Program-made: the position numbers and the translations under genes
Shown here: positions 21,821 through 31,232 of the stretch, piece by piece
Position numbering within the stretch: position 1 is the stretch's first letter
How the letters are laid out: the number at the start of each line of letters is the position of its first letter
Assembly (NCBI RefSeq): GCF_000974805.1
Contig: NZ_BBQZ01000001.1
Coordinates: forward strand, 613,929-677,928
DNA length: 64,000 nucleotides
Direction: 5' to 3'
From: Demequina salsinemoris
GTDB taxonomy: Bacteria; Actinomycetota; Actinomycetes; Actinomycetales; Demequinaceae
The notes under the pieces: model-generated
Databases searched by the model: none
Told to the model about the DNA's origin: nothing
The model's input: only the letters and a program-made list of their open reading frames with translations

Positions 21821-23818
21821 TCATCGGCGCACCGCCGCGACGTGGGCCATCGCCCCTGCGGGGTCGAGGCGCACGTAGAAGTCGCGGCCCCAGGTGAAGG
21901 CCGCGCCCGACAGGACGTCGTCGACCAGGAGGCGGGCGTCGTCGTCCTGCCCGATCGCTGGCATGTCCAGGGTGACGATGCCGTCCTGGACGTTGTGCGG
22001 GTCGAAGGACACGGCGACGATGACGGTGTCGGGCTTCCCGGTCGGGGACTCGGCGGCGCTCAGGTGCCGTGAGAAGCACAGGATCTGGTCGTTGCTGGTC
22101 TTGTGGACCCTCAGGCCGCGCAGCCTGCGCAGGGCCGGGTGGGCCTTGCGGGCCGCGTTGAGCGTGGTGAGCAGCGTGGCGATGCCGTGCTCGTCCGCCC
22201 GGCCCCAGTCGCGCGGCTTGTACTCGTACTTCTCGTTGTCGATCTGCTCCTCGACGCCGGGGCGCGGGACGTTCTCCACGAACTCGTAGCCCGTGTAGAT
22301 GCCGTACGACGGTGAGGCGGTCGCCGCGAGCACCGCCCGCGCCCGGTACAGCGGCGCGCCACCGCGCTGCATGTCGGGGGTGAGGATGTCGTGGGTCGTC
22401 GGCCAGAAGTTCGGGCGCATGTAGTACGACGCCTCGCCCGAGACCTCCTCGAGGTACTCGCCCATCTCCTTGGCCGTCGGCCGCCACGTGAAGTACGTGT
22501 AGCTCTGGTGGAAGCCGACCTTCGCGAGCGTGTGCATCATCGGCGGGCGCGTGAACGCCTCTGAGAGGAACACGACCTCGGGGTGGCGCTCCGAGAAGTC
22601 CGCCATGAGCCACTCCCAGAACTCGAGCGGCTTCGTGTGCGGGTTGTCGATGCGGAACAGCGTGACACCCGCGTCCACCCACACGTCGAGCACGTCGCGG
22701 ATGGCCTCGCGCAGCCCCACCGGGTCGTTGTCGAAGAAGAGCGGGTGGATGTCCTCGTACTTCTTCGGCGGGTTCTCCGCGTAGGCGATCGTGCCGTCGG
22801 CGCGGACCTTGAACCACTCCGGGTGCTCCGCGACCCACGGGTGGTCGGGCGAGCACTGCAGCGCGACGTCGAGCGCGACCTCGAGACCCAGGTCATTCGC
22901 CTTCTTGACGAAGTTCCTGAACTGACGCATCGTCCCCAGGTCGGGGTGCACGGCGTCGTGCCCACCGTCCGCCGACCCGATCGCATACGGGCTCCCGGGG
23001 TCGCCCGGCAGCGCGGTGAGGGAGTTGTTGCGGCCCTTCCGATGCGTCGTGCCGATGGGGTGGATGGGGGTCAGGTAGACGACGTCGAAGCCCATGTCGG
23101 CGATCGCGGGAAGGCGCTTCGACGCCGTGAGGAAGGTTCCCGACCTCCACTCGCCCGTGCGCTTGTTGTGCCTCGCCCCCTCCGACCGCGGGAAGATCTC
23201 GTACCACGAGCTCACGAGCGCGCGCTCGCGCTGGACGAGGAGCGGGTACTCGGGCGATGAGGTCACGCCATCGCGCACCGGGTGGCTGCGCAGCACCTCC
23301 TTGAGGTCGTCCGTGAGGGCCGCCTCGAGAGTCCTGGTCGGGGCGAGCTCGCCTGAGACGAGCGTCTCCCTCGCGGCGACGAGCACCGCGCGCTGGCGCG
23401 CGCTGAGCGACCTGTCCCCGAGCGCGCGCTCGAGCAGCGCGACCCCGTCACCGAGCGTGAGCTCGACATCGACTCCCGCGGGGATCTTCTTGGAGGCGGT
23501 GTCCATCCATGTGCCGAACGGATCCGCCCAGCCCTCGATCCGGAAGGACCAGCGGCCCTCGACCTGGGGGAGCAGGATCGCCTCGAAGATCGCGAGGCCG
23601 TGGTTGACCTCGGTCATCGGCATGCGCGTGGTGCGACCGTTCGGCTGGGTGATGACAGCGGTCGCGGCGACCGCGTCATGTCCCTCGACGAAGACCGTCG
23701 CGCGCAGGGGGAGCGCCTCCGAGATCACCGCCTTGACCGGCCAGCGGCCCTGCTCGAGCGTGGGCTGGACATCGATCACGGGGATCCGTCCGATGGGCTT
23801 CTCACCTGGAAGGGCCAT
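21821..23818 (-). CDS. glgE: Alpha-1,4-glucan:maltose-1-phosphate maltosyltransferase
   Basis: A 665-residue GH13_3 enzyme that extends glucan with maltosyl units from maltose-1-phosphate. The N-terminal domain (GRIPVIDVQPTLEQGRWPVK) is family-specific. Active-site motifs are TLFRIDNPHTKPL (nucleophile Asp), FLSEAFTRP (acid/base Glu) and the LTPIHPIG segment. It acts with GlgB; TreS and Pep2, which make maltose-1-phosphate from trehalose, are not in the window. A TAGGTT -10 six bases upstream of the ATG implies a leaderless transcript. The preceding LacI gene reads the same way, with 71 bases between. Confidence 0.97.
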   Translation of the reverse strand: MALPGEKPIGRIPVIDVQPTLEQGRWPVKAVISEALPLRATVFVEGHDAVAATAVITQPNGRTTRMPMTEVNHGLAIFEAILLPQVEGRWSFRIEGWADPFGTWMDTASKKIPAGVDVELTLGDGVALLERALGDRSLSARQRAVLVAARETLVSGELAPTRTLEAALTDDLKEVLRSHPVRDGVTSSPEYPLLVQRERALVSSWYEIFPRSEGARHNKRTGEWRSGTFLTASKRLPAIADMGFDVVYLTPIHPIGTTHRKGRNNSLTALPGDPGSPYAIGSADGGHDAVHPDLGTMRQFRNFVKKANDLGLEVALDVALQCSPDHPWVAEHPEWFKVRADGTIAYAENPPKKYEDIHPLFFDNDPVGLREAIRDVLDVWVDAGVTLFRIDNPHTKPLEFWEWLMADFSERHPEVVFLSEAFTRPPMMHTLAKVGFHQSYTYFTWRPTAKEMGEYLEEVSGEASYYMRPNFWPTTHDILTPDMQRGGAPLYRARAVLAATASPSYGIYTGYEFVENVPRPGVEEQIDNEKYEYKPRDWGRADEHGIATLLTTLNAARKAHPALRRLRGLRVHKTSNDQILCFSRHLSAAESPTGKPDTVIVAVSFDPHNVQDGIVTLDMPAIGQDDDARLLVDDVLSGAAFTWGRDFYVRLDPAGAMAHVAAVRR

Positions 23819-23824
23819 GTCTCG

Positions 23825-23830
23825 AACCTA
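23825..23830 (-). promoter_or_regulatory. -10 element of glgE, leaderless
   Basis: On the minus strand TAGGTT is followed by six bases and then the glgE ATG. This gives glgE-glgB a promoter independent of the upstream LacI gene. Confidence 0.5.
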
Positions 23831-23889
23831 CCGTGAACGCGGGCCCGAGAGAACCTCGGAAGGTCCCGGCTCCAGGCGCGCGACGGCGT

Positions 23890-24912
23890 TCAGGCGCTCG
23901 CGCGGACGATGAGCTCGGCCGGAAGGGTGATCGACTTGCGCATGCCGCCCGCGACCACCTGCTGCAGGAGCGTGACCATCTCCTCGCTGATCTGCTCCCA
24001 CGGCTGCCGCATCGTCGTGAGCGGCGGGTCGAGGCGCTCCGCGAGGCCCGAGTCGTCGAAGCCCGCGACCGCGACGTCCTCGGGGACGCGCAGCCCCGCC
24101 CGGCGCAGCGTCACGAGGGCGCCCGCTGCCATGAGGTCGGAGGCGGCGAAGACCGCGTCGACGTCAGAGGCGCGGTCGAGGATCCTGCGCATGGCCGCGG
24201 CGCCCGACTCCTCGCTGTAGTCGCCCTCCTCGACCAGCGCGGGGTCGAACTGGTCGCCGAGCGCGTCGGCGAAGCCCTCGAGGCGATACCGCCCGCCCGG
24301 GGTGTCGTGCGGGCCGGTGATCATCGCGATGCGCTTGTGTCCCTGACGTACCAGGTATTTCGCCATCGTGCGAGCCGATCCCGCCTCGTCGACGGACACG
24401 TGGGGGATCTCTCCTCTGAACCCGAGAGGGATGCCGCATGCGACGGTCGGGATGCTCGCGGTCACGAGGGTCTCGAGCATCGGATCGGCCTCGTGCGAGG
24501 AGATCAGCAGGACCCCGTCGACGTGTCCCGCTCGCACGTACTCGGCGACGTTCGCGCGCTCGGCGTCGTTGCCCGCGACGAGCAGGACGAGCGTCGCTCC
24601 GCGCCCGGCGGTGGACTCCGCGGCGCCGCGCAGCAGGATCGAGAAGGTCGGGTCCGCGAACAGCAGGTGCTGGGGCTCGGTGAGCAGGAACGCGATCGAG
24701 TTGGCGCGGCCCGTGGCGAGCGCCTGCGCATGGCGGTTCACGGTGTAGCCCGTCTTCGCGATCGCCTGCTCGACCGCCTCGCGAGCCTCGGGGGACACCC
24801 AGCGGCCGCCGTTGAGCACGCGGCTCACGGTGCCATGCGAGACGCCGGCGACGGTCGCGACGTCGCGGATCGTCGGCTTTCGCCCGCCGTTGGGAGTGGG
24901 TGCCACGGGCAC
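23890..24912 (-). CDS. LacI family repressor, probable galactan-locus regulator
   Basis: A 340-residue LacI/GalR protein. The helix-turn-helix (TIRDVATVAGVSHGTVSRVL) and hinge (SPEAREAVEQAIAKTGYTVN) lie in the first 60 residues, followed by a periplasmic-binding-protein-like sugar domain. It is divergent from the GH42 beta-galactosidase gene, and the region between holds a perfect 20-bp palindrome. A galactooligosaccharide-responsive repressor, as GanR in Bacillus, is the simplest reading. The first GTG is 24912; a TACGCT element at 24913-24918 is six bases from a second GTG at 24906, which could be a leaderless start. Confidence 0.88.
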   Translation of the reverse strand: MPVAPTPNGGRKPTIRDVATVAGVSHGTVSRVLNGGRWVSPEAREAVEQAIAKTGYTVNRHAQALATGRANSIAFLLTEPQHLLFADPTFSILLRGAAESTAGRGATLVLLVAGNDAERANVAEYVRAGHVDGVLLISSHEADPMLETLVTASIPTVACGIPLGFRGEIPHVSVDEAGSARTMAKYLVRQGHKRIAMITGPHDTPGGRYRLEGFADALGDQFDPALVEEGDYSEESGAAAMRRILDRASDVDAVFAASDLMAAGALVTLRRAGLRVPEDVAVAGFDDSGLAERLDPPLTTMRQPWEQISEEMVTLLQQVVAGGMRKSITLPAELIVRASA

Positions 24913-24966
24913 AGCGTAACCGCCTCGTCATCCGTTTGCGACCCTGATAAGGTTTGCGAACTCAGA

Positions 24967-25046
24967 ACGGTCACAGTTGCGTCACGGGCACGTTCCTGAC
25001 TTGCGCGGCCGGGATTCGCCGAGTAAGACTGTGACCGGTCACAGTC
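24967..25046 (+). promoter_or_regulatory. Promoter and LacI operators of the galactan locus
   Basis: GACTGTGACCGGTCACAGTC (25027-25046) is a perfect 20-bp palindrome with a central CG. A related half site, AACGGTCACAGTT, is at 24967-24979. TTGCGC (25001-25006) and TAAGAC (25024-25029) are 17 bases apart and form a plausible plus-strand promoter whose -10 and start point are covered by the palindrome. Repression of the beta-galactosidase gene by the divergent LacI product follows naturally; the outer half site could add looping or autoregulation. Confidence 0.75.
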
Positions 25047-25102
25047 GTCCAGGCTGTGAGAATGCAGTGCGGAAGTACCCCCGCCCGACCCGATGGAGTG
25101 TC

Positions 25103-27127
25103 ATGGCAGACAGCAGCTGGCCGCGCGTCGACGCGATCGCGTACGGCGGCGACTACAACCCCGAGCAGTGGCCTCGCGAGGTCTGGCTCGAGGACGTGGC
25201 GCTCATGCGCGAGGCCGGCGTCAACCTCGTCAGCGTCGGGATCTTCTCCTGGGCGATGCTCGAGCCACGCGAGGGCGAGTACGACTTCGCCTGGCTCGAC
25301 GACATCATCTCCCTGCTCCACGACAACGGGATCTCCGTGGACCTCGGCACGCCGAGCGTCTCGCCCCCGGCCTGGTTCTTCCACACCTACCCCGAGGCTC
25401 GCGTCACGGACGCCCGCGGCACCGTCATGGGCTTCGGCTCGCGGGGCATGGCCTCGCACGCCGCTCCCGAGTACCGCGAGGCCGTCGCGAGGATGGCGGG
25501 CGCGCTCGCGGAGCGCTACGGCGACCATCCCGCGGTGGTCCTGTGGCACATCCACAACGAGTACGGCGTGCCCGTGGCCGAGGACTTCGGGCCGCGCGCC
25601 GTCGCATCGTGGCAGCGTTGGCTCAAGGAGCGCTACGTCGACCTGGACGGCCTCAACGCCGCGTGGGGCACCGCGTTCTGGGGTCAGCGCTACGGCGAGT
25701 GGGAGCACGTCGTCGCCCCGGCCGCGACGCCGACCATCGCGAACCCCGCGATGAAGCTCGACTGGGCCCGCTTCACCGACGACCAGCTCCGCGAGTGCTT
25801 CCTCATCGAGAAGGACGCGATCCGCGAGCACGCGTCCCAGCCCGTCACCACCAACTTCATGGCGCACCAGTCCTGGAACGTGGACCTGTGGAAGTGGGCC
25901 GAGCTCGTCGACGTCGTCTCCGACGACCACTACCTGTGGTCGCCCGACCCCGACGCGCACGTCCTCCTGTCCCTCGCCGCCGACCTCACGCGCTCCGTCG
26001 CGGGCGGGAAGCCCTGGATGCTCATGGAGCACTCCACGTCGGCCGTGAACTGGCAGGGCCGCAACATCGCGAAGCGGCCCGGCGAGATGCGCAGGAACTC
26101 GCTCGCGCACCTCGGCCGCGGAGCCGACGCGATCATGTTCTTCCAGTGGCGAGCCTCCCGCTCGGGCGCCGAGAAGTTCCACTCGGCGATGCTCCCTCAC
26201 GCCGGCACCGACTCACGCCTGTGGCGCGAGGTGGTCGAGCTCGGCGACGACCTCAAGAAGGTGGCATCCGTCAAGGGCTCGCTCGTCGAGGCCGACGTCG
26301 CCGTGCTCTACGACTGGGAGTCGATGTGGGCGCATGAGCTCGAGTGGCGGCCCTCCGACGACCTCCAGTTCAGGGAGCGCATCCGCGCGCACTACGAGCG
26401 GCTGTGGCGCGACAACGTCACCGTGGACTTCGCCCACCCGAGCCACGACCTGTCCCGCTACAAGCTCGTGGTCGCCCCGTCGTCGTACCTCATGACGGCC
26501 GAGTCCGCCGCGAACCTCACCCGTTACGTCGAGGGCGGCGGCGTCCTCCTCGTCGACGCGTTCGCGGCCGCGGTGGACGAGCACGATGCCGTGCATCCCG
26601 GCGGCTTCATGGCGCCCCTGAAGGACGCGCTCGGCGTCACGTGCGACGAGTACCTGCCGTTGCGCGAGGGCGGTTCGGCGGCGGTCGTCATGGACGACGG
26701 CACCGAGCTGCGGTTCACCGCGTGGGCAGAGGATCTCAAGCTCTCCGGCGCCGAGGTCGTCGCCACGTACGCGGGAGGTCCGGCCGACGGCGCCCCCGCG
26801 ATCACGCGGAACGCGCGGGGTGAGGGACACGCCTGGTACCTCAGCGCGATGCTGAGCACCGAGGCGCTCGCGTCCGTCTACGAGCGCGTCTACGCCGACG
26901 CCTGGGTCGAGCCCGCCGGGCTCCCCGAGGGCGTCGAGGTCGTCACCCGCCGCGGTGACGAGGAGGACTTCGTCGTGGTGCTCAACCACGGCGACCACGA
27001 GGTCCGACTGCCGATGGCCGGCACGGACATGCTCACGGGTGGCGTGCCCGTGAGCGAGGTGACGGTCGCGGGCGGCGGAGCTGCCGTCGTGCGCGTACCC
27101 CTGACGGGGCAGGGGGGTGAGGCCTGA
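25103..27127 (+). CDS. GH42 beta-galactosidase, cytoplasmic (GanA-like)
   Basis: A 674-residue family GH42 enzyme of normal length and without signal peptide. The acid/base is Glu153 in LWHIHNEYG and the nucleophile is Glu309 in LMEHSTSAVNWQ. The C-terminal trimerisation and beta domains are complete. The start is ATG 25103 with GGAG four bases upstream; the open frame begins earlier at 24977. GH42 enzymes typically release galactose from galactooligosaccharides. The neighbouring transporter and secreted GH53 endogalactanase argue for galactan rather than lactose as substrate. Confidence 0.95.
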   Translation: MADSSWPRVDAIAYGGDYNPEQWPREVWLEDVALMREAGVNLVSVGIFSWAMLEPREGEYDFAWLDDIISLLHDNGISVDLGTPSVSPPAWFFHTYPEARVTDARGTVMGFGSRGMASHAAPEYREAVARMAGALAERYGDHPAVVLWHIHNEYGVPVAEDFGPRAVASWQRWLKERYVDLDGLNAAWGTAFWGQRYGEWEHVVAPAATPTIANPAMKLDWARFTDDQLRECFLIEKDAIREHASQPVTTNFMAHQSWNVDLWKWAELVDVVSDDHYLWSPDPDAHVLLSLAADLTRSVAGGKPWMLMEHSTSAVNWQGRNIAKRPGEMRRNSLAHLGRGADAIMFFQWRASRSGAEKFHSAMLPHAGTDSRLWREVVELGDDLKKVASVKGSLVEADVAVLYDWESMWAHELEWRPSDDLQFRERIRAHYERLWRDNVTVDFAHPSHDLSRYKLVVAPSSYLMTAESAANLTRYVEGGGVLLVDAFAAAVDEHDAVHPGGFMAPLKDALGVTCDEYLPLREGGSAAVVMDDGTELRFTAWAEDLKLSGAEVVATYAGGPADGAPAITRNARGEGHAWYLSAMLSTEALASVYERVYADAWVEPAGLPEGVEVVTRRGDEEDFVVVLNHGDHEVRLPMAGTDMLTGGVPVSEVTVAGGGAAVVRVPLTGQGGEA

Positions 27128-27197
27128 CCGCACCGCCCGACGGGAATCTCGCGTGGACCAGACGCCTGAGACCGTCACCCCTCCCACCCGGACAACA

Positions 27198-27209
27198 GGG
27201 TCCGGACCC
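27198..27209 (+). promoter_or_regulatory. Palindrome upstream of the binding-protein gene
   Basis: GGGTCCGGACCC is a perfect 12-bp palindrome in the 152-base gap between the beta-galactosidase and binding-protein genes. It could be an operator or part of a processing hairpin. No promoter could be placed confidently in this gap. Confidence 0.35.
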
Positions 27210-27279
27210 GAAACGCCCATCGCAACGGCGCGATCTCCTCGGAGGCGCGACTCGGGCACACACTGGAAGGAACCAAGAC

Positions 27280-28557
27280 ATGCGTACCAAGATCGGCATC
27301 GGCGCCGCGCTCGCGACGTCCGCACTGCTCCTGACCGCCTGCAGCGGCGGCGGCGACTCCACCACGAGCGAGTCGGCGTCGTCCTCGCCATCGGCATCCG
27401 CCTCCGCGTCGGAGACCTCCGAGGCGATCGACGCCACGGGCCAGACCCTCACCATCTGGGTCGACGAGAACCGTCAGCCCGCCGTCGAGGCCGCCGCGGC
27501 GACCTTCGAGGAGGAGACCGGCGCCACCGTGGAGCTCGTCCAGAAGAACTTCGAGGACATCCGCGCGGACTTCCTCGCCCAGGTCCCCACCGGTGAGGGC
27601 CCGGACATCACCATCGGCGCCCACGACTGGCTGGGCGCGCTCATCGAGGGCGGTGTCGTGAACACCGTCGACCTCGGCGACAACGCCGACATGTTCTCGC
27701 AGGTCGCGGTCGACGCCATGACCTACGACGGTCAGCTCTACGGCATGCCGTACTCGACCGAGGCGATCGCCCTCATCCAGAACACGGACCTCGTGGGCAG
27801 CGACGCGCCGGCCACCTGGGACGACATGATCCAGATGGGTGTCGACTCCGGCGCCGACCGTCCCTTCTGCATCAACACCAACGGCGAGACCGGTGACGGC
27901 TACACGGCCTACCCGCTCCAGATGTCGTTCGGTGCACCCGTCTTCGTCCAGGAGGGCGGCTCGTACACCTCCGAGGTCGGCATGGGCGGCGACGCGGGCG
28001 ACGCGTTCGCGCAGTTCCTCTACGACAACGGCGAGAAGGGCACCGGCTACATCTCGACCACGATCGACTACGACACCAACAACCAGCTGTTCAACAGCGG
28101 TGAGTGCGCCTTCACCATCCAGGGCCCGTGGGCGCTGGGCTCGTACACCGACGTGAACTTCACCGTGAACCCGGTGCCGTCCGCCGGTGGCGAGGACGCC
28201 TCGCCGTTCGTGGGCGTCCAGGGCTTCTACGTCTCGTCGCAGTCGGAGAACGCGCTGCTCGCGAACATCTTCCTGAGCGACTACATCGCGACCCCCGACG
28301 CCATGCAGGCGCTGTACGACGCCGACCCGCGTCTGCCCGCATTCGAGGGCGTCGACACCGCCTCGGCCCCGTACCCGGACGCCATCGCCGGCTTCCAGGC
28401 CTCCGCCGAGATGGGCGTCCCGATGCCGTCGATCCCCGAGATGGGCTCCGTGTGGGACTTCTGGAACGCCGCTGAGTCGGCGATCATCAAGGGCTCCGAC
28501 CCCACGGAGACCTGGGACAAGATGATCACGGATCTCACCGCGGCCCTCGAGGGCTGA
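27280..28557 (+). CDS. Galactooligosaccharide-binding lipoprotein (GanS/MalE type)
   Basis: A 425-residue family-1 extracellular solute-binding protein. The lipobox LTAC gives lipidated Cys21, followed by a Ser/Ala-rich tether (about 22-50) and the binding domain starting at QTLTIWVDENRQPAVEAAAA. Motifs GIPYS-like GMPYSTEAIALIQN and the WDFWNAAESAI segment match maltodextrin-binding proteins. By sequence alone it could bind maltodextrins. The neighbours (GH42, GH53) suggest galactooligosaccharides, as for Bacillus GanS. Confidence 0.85.
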   Translation: MRTKIGIGAALATSALLLTACSGGGDSTTSESASSSPSASASASETSEAIDATGQTLTIWVDENRQPAVEAAAATFEEETGATVELVQKNFEDIRADFLAQVPTGEGPDITIGAHDWLGALIEGGVVNTVDLGDNADMFSQVAVDAMTYDGQLYGMPYSTEAIALIQNTDLVGSDAPATWDDMIQMGVDSGADRPFCINTNGETGDGYTAYPLQMSFGAPVFVQEGGSYTSEVGMGGDAGDAFAQFLYDNGEKGTGYISTTIDYDTNNQLFNSGECAFTIQGPWALGSYTDVNFTVNPVPSAGGEDASPFVGVQGFYVSSQSENALLANIFLSDYIATPDAMQALYDADPRLPAFEGVDTASAPYPDAIAGFQASAEMGVPMPSIPEMGSVWDFWNAAESAIIKGSDPTETWDKMITDLTAALEG

Positions 28558-28568
28558 CACACCTCAAC

Positions 28569-28602
28569 CGCGGGGTGGGGCGTGTGAGCGCCCCACCCCG
28601 CG
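28569..28602 (+). other. GC-rich intercistronic hairpin
   Basis: A perfect 14-bp stem (28569-28582 with 28589-28602) closes a six-base loop TGTGAG, between the binding-protein and first permease genes. Such structures usually allow partial termination or protect the upstream mRNA, giving more binding protein than permease. Confidence 0.75.
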
Positions 28603-28647
28603 CAGGCGGCTCGCGCCGCGCATGATGAACGTATGACAGGAGATCAG

Positions 28648-30246
28648 ATGTCCACCGAGACCGAGGCACCGGCGCCTCCATCCGAGTCGCACGCCCGCCG
28701 CTGGAGCGGCATCGGATGGGGCTTCATCGTGAAGCTCGCGCTGATGATGCTCGTCAACGCGGTCGGGCTCGCGATCATCATGGCGGCGTGGGGCATCGAG
28801 CAGTGGACCATCCTCTGGGTCTCGGTCGGGCTGCTCGTGGTCGCGAACTGGGTCTACTTCGCGAGGCGCACGCTGCCGCTCAAGTACATCTTCCCCGGGC
28901 TCGTGTTCCTGCTCGTGTTCCAGGTCTTCGTCATGGGCTACACCGCCTACGTCGCGACCACCAACTACGGTGCGGGCCACAACGTCAACATGCAGCAGGC
29001 CGTCGACGCCGCGCTCATCCAGGACGAGCGCCAGGTCGAGGGCTCGCCCAGCTACCCGCTCGCCGTCGTGCGCGACGGAGACACTCTCGGCTTCGCGGTC
29101 GCCATCGACGGCGTGGTGCAGGTCGGCACCGAGGAGCAGCCGCTCGCGCCCGTGGACGGCGCGACCGCCGACGGCTCGGGGATGCCCACCGAGGTGCCCG
29201 GCTGGGAGATCGTCTCGGTCAACGAGCTGCTCGGCGATCAGGCGTTGGCCCAGGAGGTCACCGACATCCGGGTCCCGGTCTCCGACAACGCGGACGACGG
29301 CTCGCTGCGCACCAGGAACGCCTCGACCGCATCGATCTACAAGTCGACGCTCGTGTGGGACGAGGAGGCGACGACCCTCACCAACACGGAGACCGGCGTC
29401 GTCTACACGCCCAATGAGTACGGCACGTTCGTCGGCGACGACGGCAGCAAGCTCACGGTCGGCTTCTACGTCAACATCGGTCTCGAGAACTTCACCAAGG
29501 CGGTGACCGACGAGAACTACGCCGGACCGCTCCTCAAGGTGACGGCGTGGACGTTCGCGTTCGCGTTCCTCACCGTGGCCTCGAGCTTCCTGCTCGGCCT
29601 GTTCTTCGCGCTCGTCTTCAACGACGATCGCGTCAGGGGCAAGAAGGTCCTGCGCACCCTCTTCATCCTCCCGTACGCGTTCCCCGCCTTCATGTCCGCT
29701 CTGCTGTGGCGCGGCATGCTCAACGCGGAGTTCGGCGTCGTGAACCAGTGGTTCTTCTTCGGCGCGGACATCAACTGGCTCGGTGACCCGTGGCTCGCGC
29801 GCTTCGCGGTGCTGTTCGTCAACCTGTGGCTCAGCTACCCGTACTGGTTCCTCGTGTGCACGGGCGCGCTGCAGTCGCTGCCGAGCGAGACCACCGAGGC
29901 CGCGAAGATCGACGGCGCCGGCAAGTGGCGCATGTTCCGCTCGATCACGTTCCCGCTCCTCATGGTCTCGACGGCGCCGCTCGCGATCGCCTCGTTCGCG
30001 TTCAACTTCAACAACTTCACGATCATCTACATGCTCACCAACGGCGGTCCCCGGTTCACCGACGCCTCCGTGCCGCTCGGCAGCACCGACCTGCTGATCT
30101 CGGCGATCTACCAGATCTCCGGCATCGCGGGCGGCCGTGCCGACTACGGCCTCGCCTCCGCGCTGTCCGTCGTCGTGTTCGTCGTCGTCGGCATCGTCTC
30201 CGCGATCGCCTTCCGCCAGACCAAGAAGCTCGAGGAGATCCAGTGA
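28648..30246 (+). CDS. Sugar ABC transporter permease, MalF/GanP type
   Basis: A 532-residue permease. Three N-terminal helices, a large extracytoplasmic domain (about residues 110-270) and a C-terminal set of helices follow the MalF plan. The EAA loop EAAKIDGAGKWRMFRSITFP contacts the ATPase. The start is ATG 28648, with AGGAG five bases upstream; an ATG at 28633 is in frame but has no such site. It is followed directly by the MalG-type gene. No ATPase gene is in this locus, so a shared MsmX-like ATPase elsewhere is likely. Confidence 0.92.
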   Translation: MSTETEAPAPPSESHARRWSGIGWGFIVKLALMMLVNAVGLAIIMAAWGIEQWTILWVSVGLLVVANWVYFARRTLPLKYIFPGLVFLLVFQVFVMGYTAYVATTNYGAGHNVNMQQAVDAALIQDERQVEGSPSYPLAVVRDGDTLGFAVAIDGVVQVGTEEQPLAPVDGATADGSGMPTEVPGWEIVSVNELLGDQALAQEVTDIRVPVSDNADDGSLRTRNASTASIYKSTLVWDEEATTLTNTETGVVYTPNEYGTFVGDDGSKLTVGFYVNIGLENFTKAVTDENYAGPLLKVTAWTFAFAFLTVASSFLLGLFFALVFNDDRVRGKKVLRTLFILPYAFPAFMSALLWRGMLNAEFGVVNQWFFFGADINWLGDPWLARFAVLFVNLWLSYPYWFLVCTGALQSLPSETTEAAKIDGAGKWRMFRSITFPLLMVSTAPLAIASFAFNFNNFTIIYMLTNGGPRFTDASVPLGSTDLLISAIYQISGIAGGRADYGLASALSVVVFVVVGIVSAIAFRQTKKLEEIQ

Positions 30247-31139
30247 TGACTGCTGCAGCACACGTCGTGGACGAGAAGCAGAGCACCGGTGCCCGTCGTC
30301 GCCGCTGGTGGGCCGAGGTCGGCTGGAAGTACCCCCTCGCGGCCCTGATCATCTTCTACGCCGCGTTCCCGCTCGTGTTCGTGCTGTCCGCGTCGTTCGA
30401 CCAGGGCGGCAACCTGCGTGGCACCGAGCGACTGTTCAGCTCGTTCACGCTCGACAACTACGCGGGGCTGAGCGACACGCTGTTCTGGACGTGGGTCGGC
30501 AACACCCTGGTGATCGGCTTCGCGGCGGCGATCGGCGCGGTGCTCATGGGCGCCGCCGCCGCGTACGCGTTCTCGCGCTTCCGCTTCAAGGGACGACGCA
30601 CGTCGCTCACCGGCCTTCTCATCCTGCAGATGTTCCCGCAGACGGTCGCGTTCGTCGCGGTGTTCCTCCTCCTGCTGTCGCTCGGAGAGGTCGTGCCTGC
30701 GCTGGGCATCAACTCGAAGCTCGCGCTGATCTGCGTCTACCTGGGCACCGCGCTCGGCGCGAACACGTTCCTCATGTACGGCTTCTTCAACTCGATACCG
30801 ACGGAGATGGACGAGGCCGCCAAGATCGACGGCGCGACGCACTCGCAGATCTACTGGCAGCTCATCATCCCGCTCGTGCGACCCGTCCTTGCGGTCGTGG
30901 GGCTGCTCGCCTTCATCTCCGCCTTCGGAGACTTCATCCTCGCGAAGATCGTCCTCGTCTCCAACGAGAACTGGACGCTCGCGGTGGGCATGTACCAGTG
31001 GGTCTCGGACCAGCTGACGGCACGATGGGGGATCTTCTCCGCGGGCACGGTGATCGCGGCGGTGCCCGTGCTGATCCTGTTCCTCGTGCTCCAGCGCTAC
31101 ATCGTCGGCGGCCTCACGGCAGGTTCCGTGAAGGGTTGA
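30246..31139 (+). CDS. Sugar ABC transporter permease, MalG/GanQ type
   Basis: A 297-residue permease with six predicted helices. The EAA loop is EAAKIDGATHSQIYWQLIIP. The ATG overlaps the stop of the preceding permease by one base, and GAGGAG lies eight bases upstream inside that gene; GTG 30243 is an alternative. It pairs with the MalF-type subunit to form the membrane channel. Transcription probably stops partly at the hairpin at 31147 before the GH53 gene. Confidence 0.93.
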   Translation: MTAAAHVVDEKQSTGARRRRWWAEVGWKYPLAALIIFYAAFPLVFVLSASFDQGGNLRGTERLFSSFTLDNYAGLSDTLFWTWVGNTLVIGFAAAIGAVLMGAAAAYAFSRFRFKGRRTSLTGLLILQMFPQTVAFVAVFLLLLSLGEVVPALGINSKLALICVYLGTALGANTFLMYGFFNSIPTEMDEAAKIDGATHSQIYWQLIIPLVRPVLAVVGLLAFISAFGDFILAKIVLVSNENWTLAVGMYQWVSDQLTARWGIFSAGTVIAAVPVLILFLVLQRYIVGGLTAGSVKG

Positions 31140-31146
31140 CCGCGGG

Positions 31147-31174
31147 ACCCACGGGCGGACCAGCGCCCGTGGGT
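31147..31174 (+). terminator. Hairpin between permease and GH53 genes
   Basis: ACCCACGGGCG (31147-31157) pairs perfectly with CGCCCGTGGGT (31164-31174) around loop GACCAG. It lies eight bases after the permease stop. It may terminate the transporter transcript or separate expression of the secreted enzyme. Confidence 0.65.
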
Positions 31175-31232
31175 TCGTCGGCGGGCAGGGGTGCGCGCCG
31201 GCACGATCGATGACGATCGGAAGGAACCATCC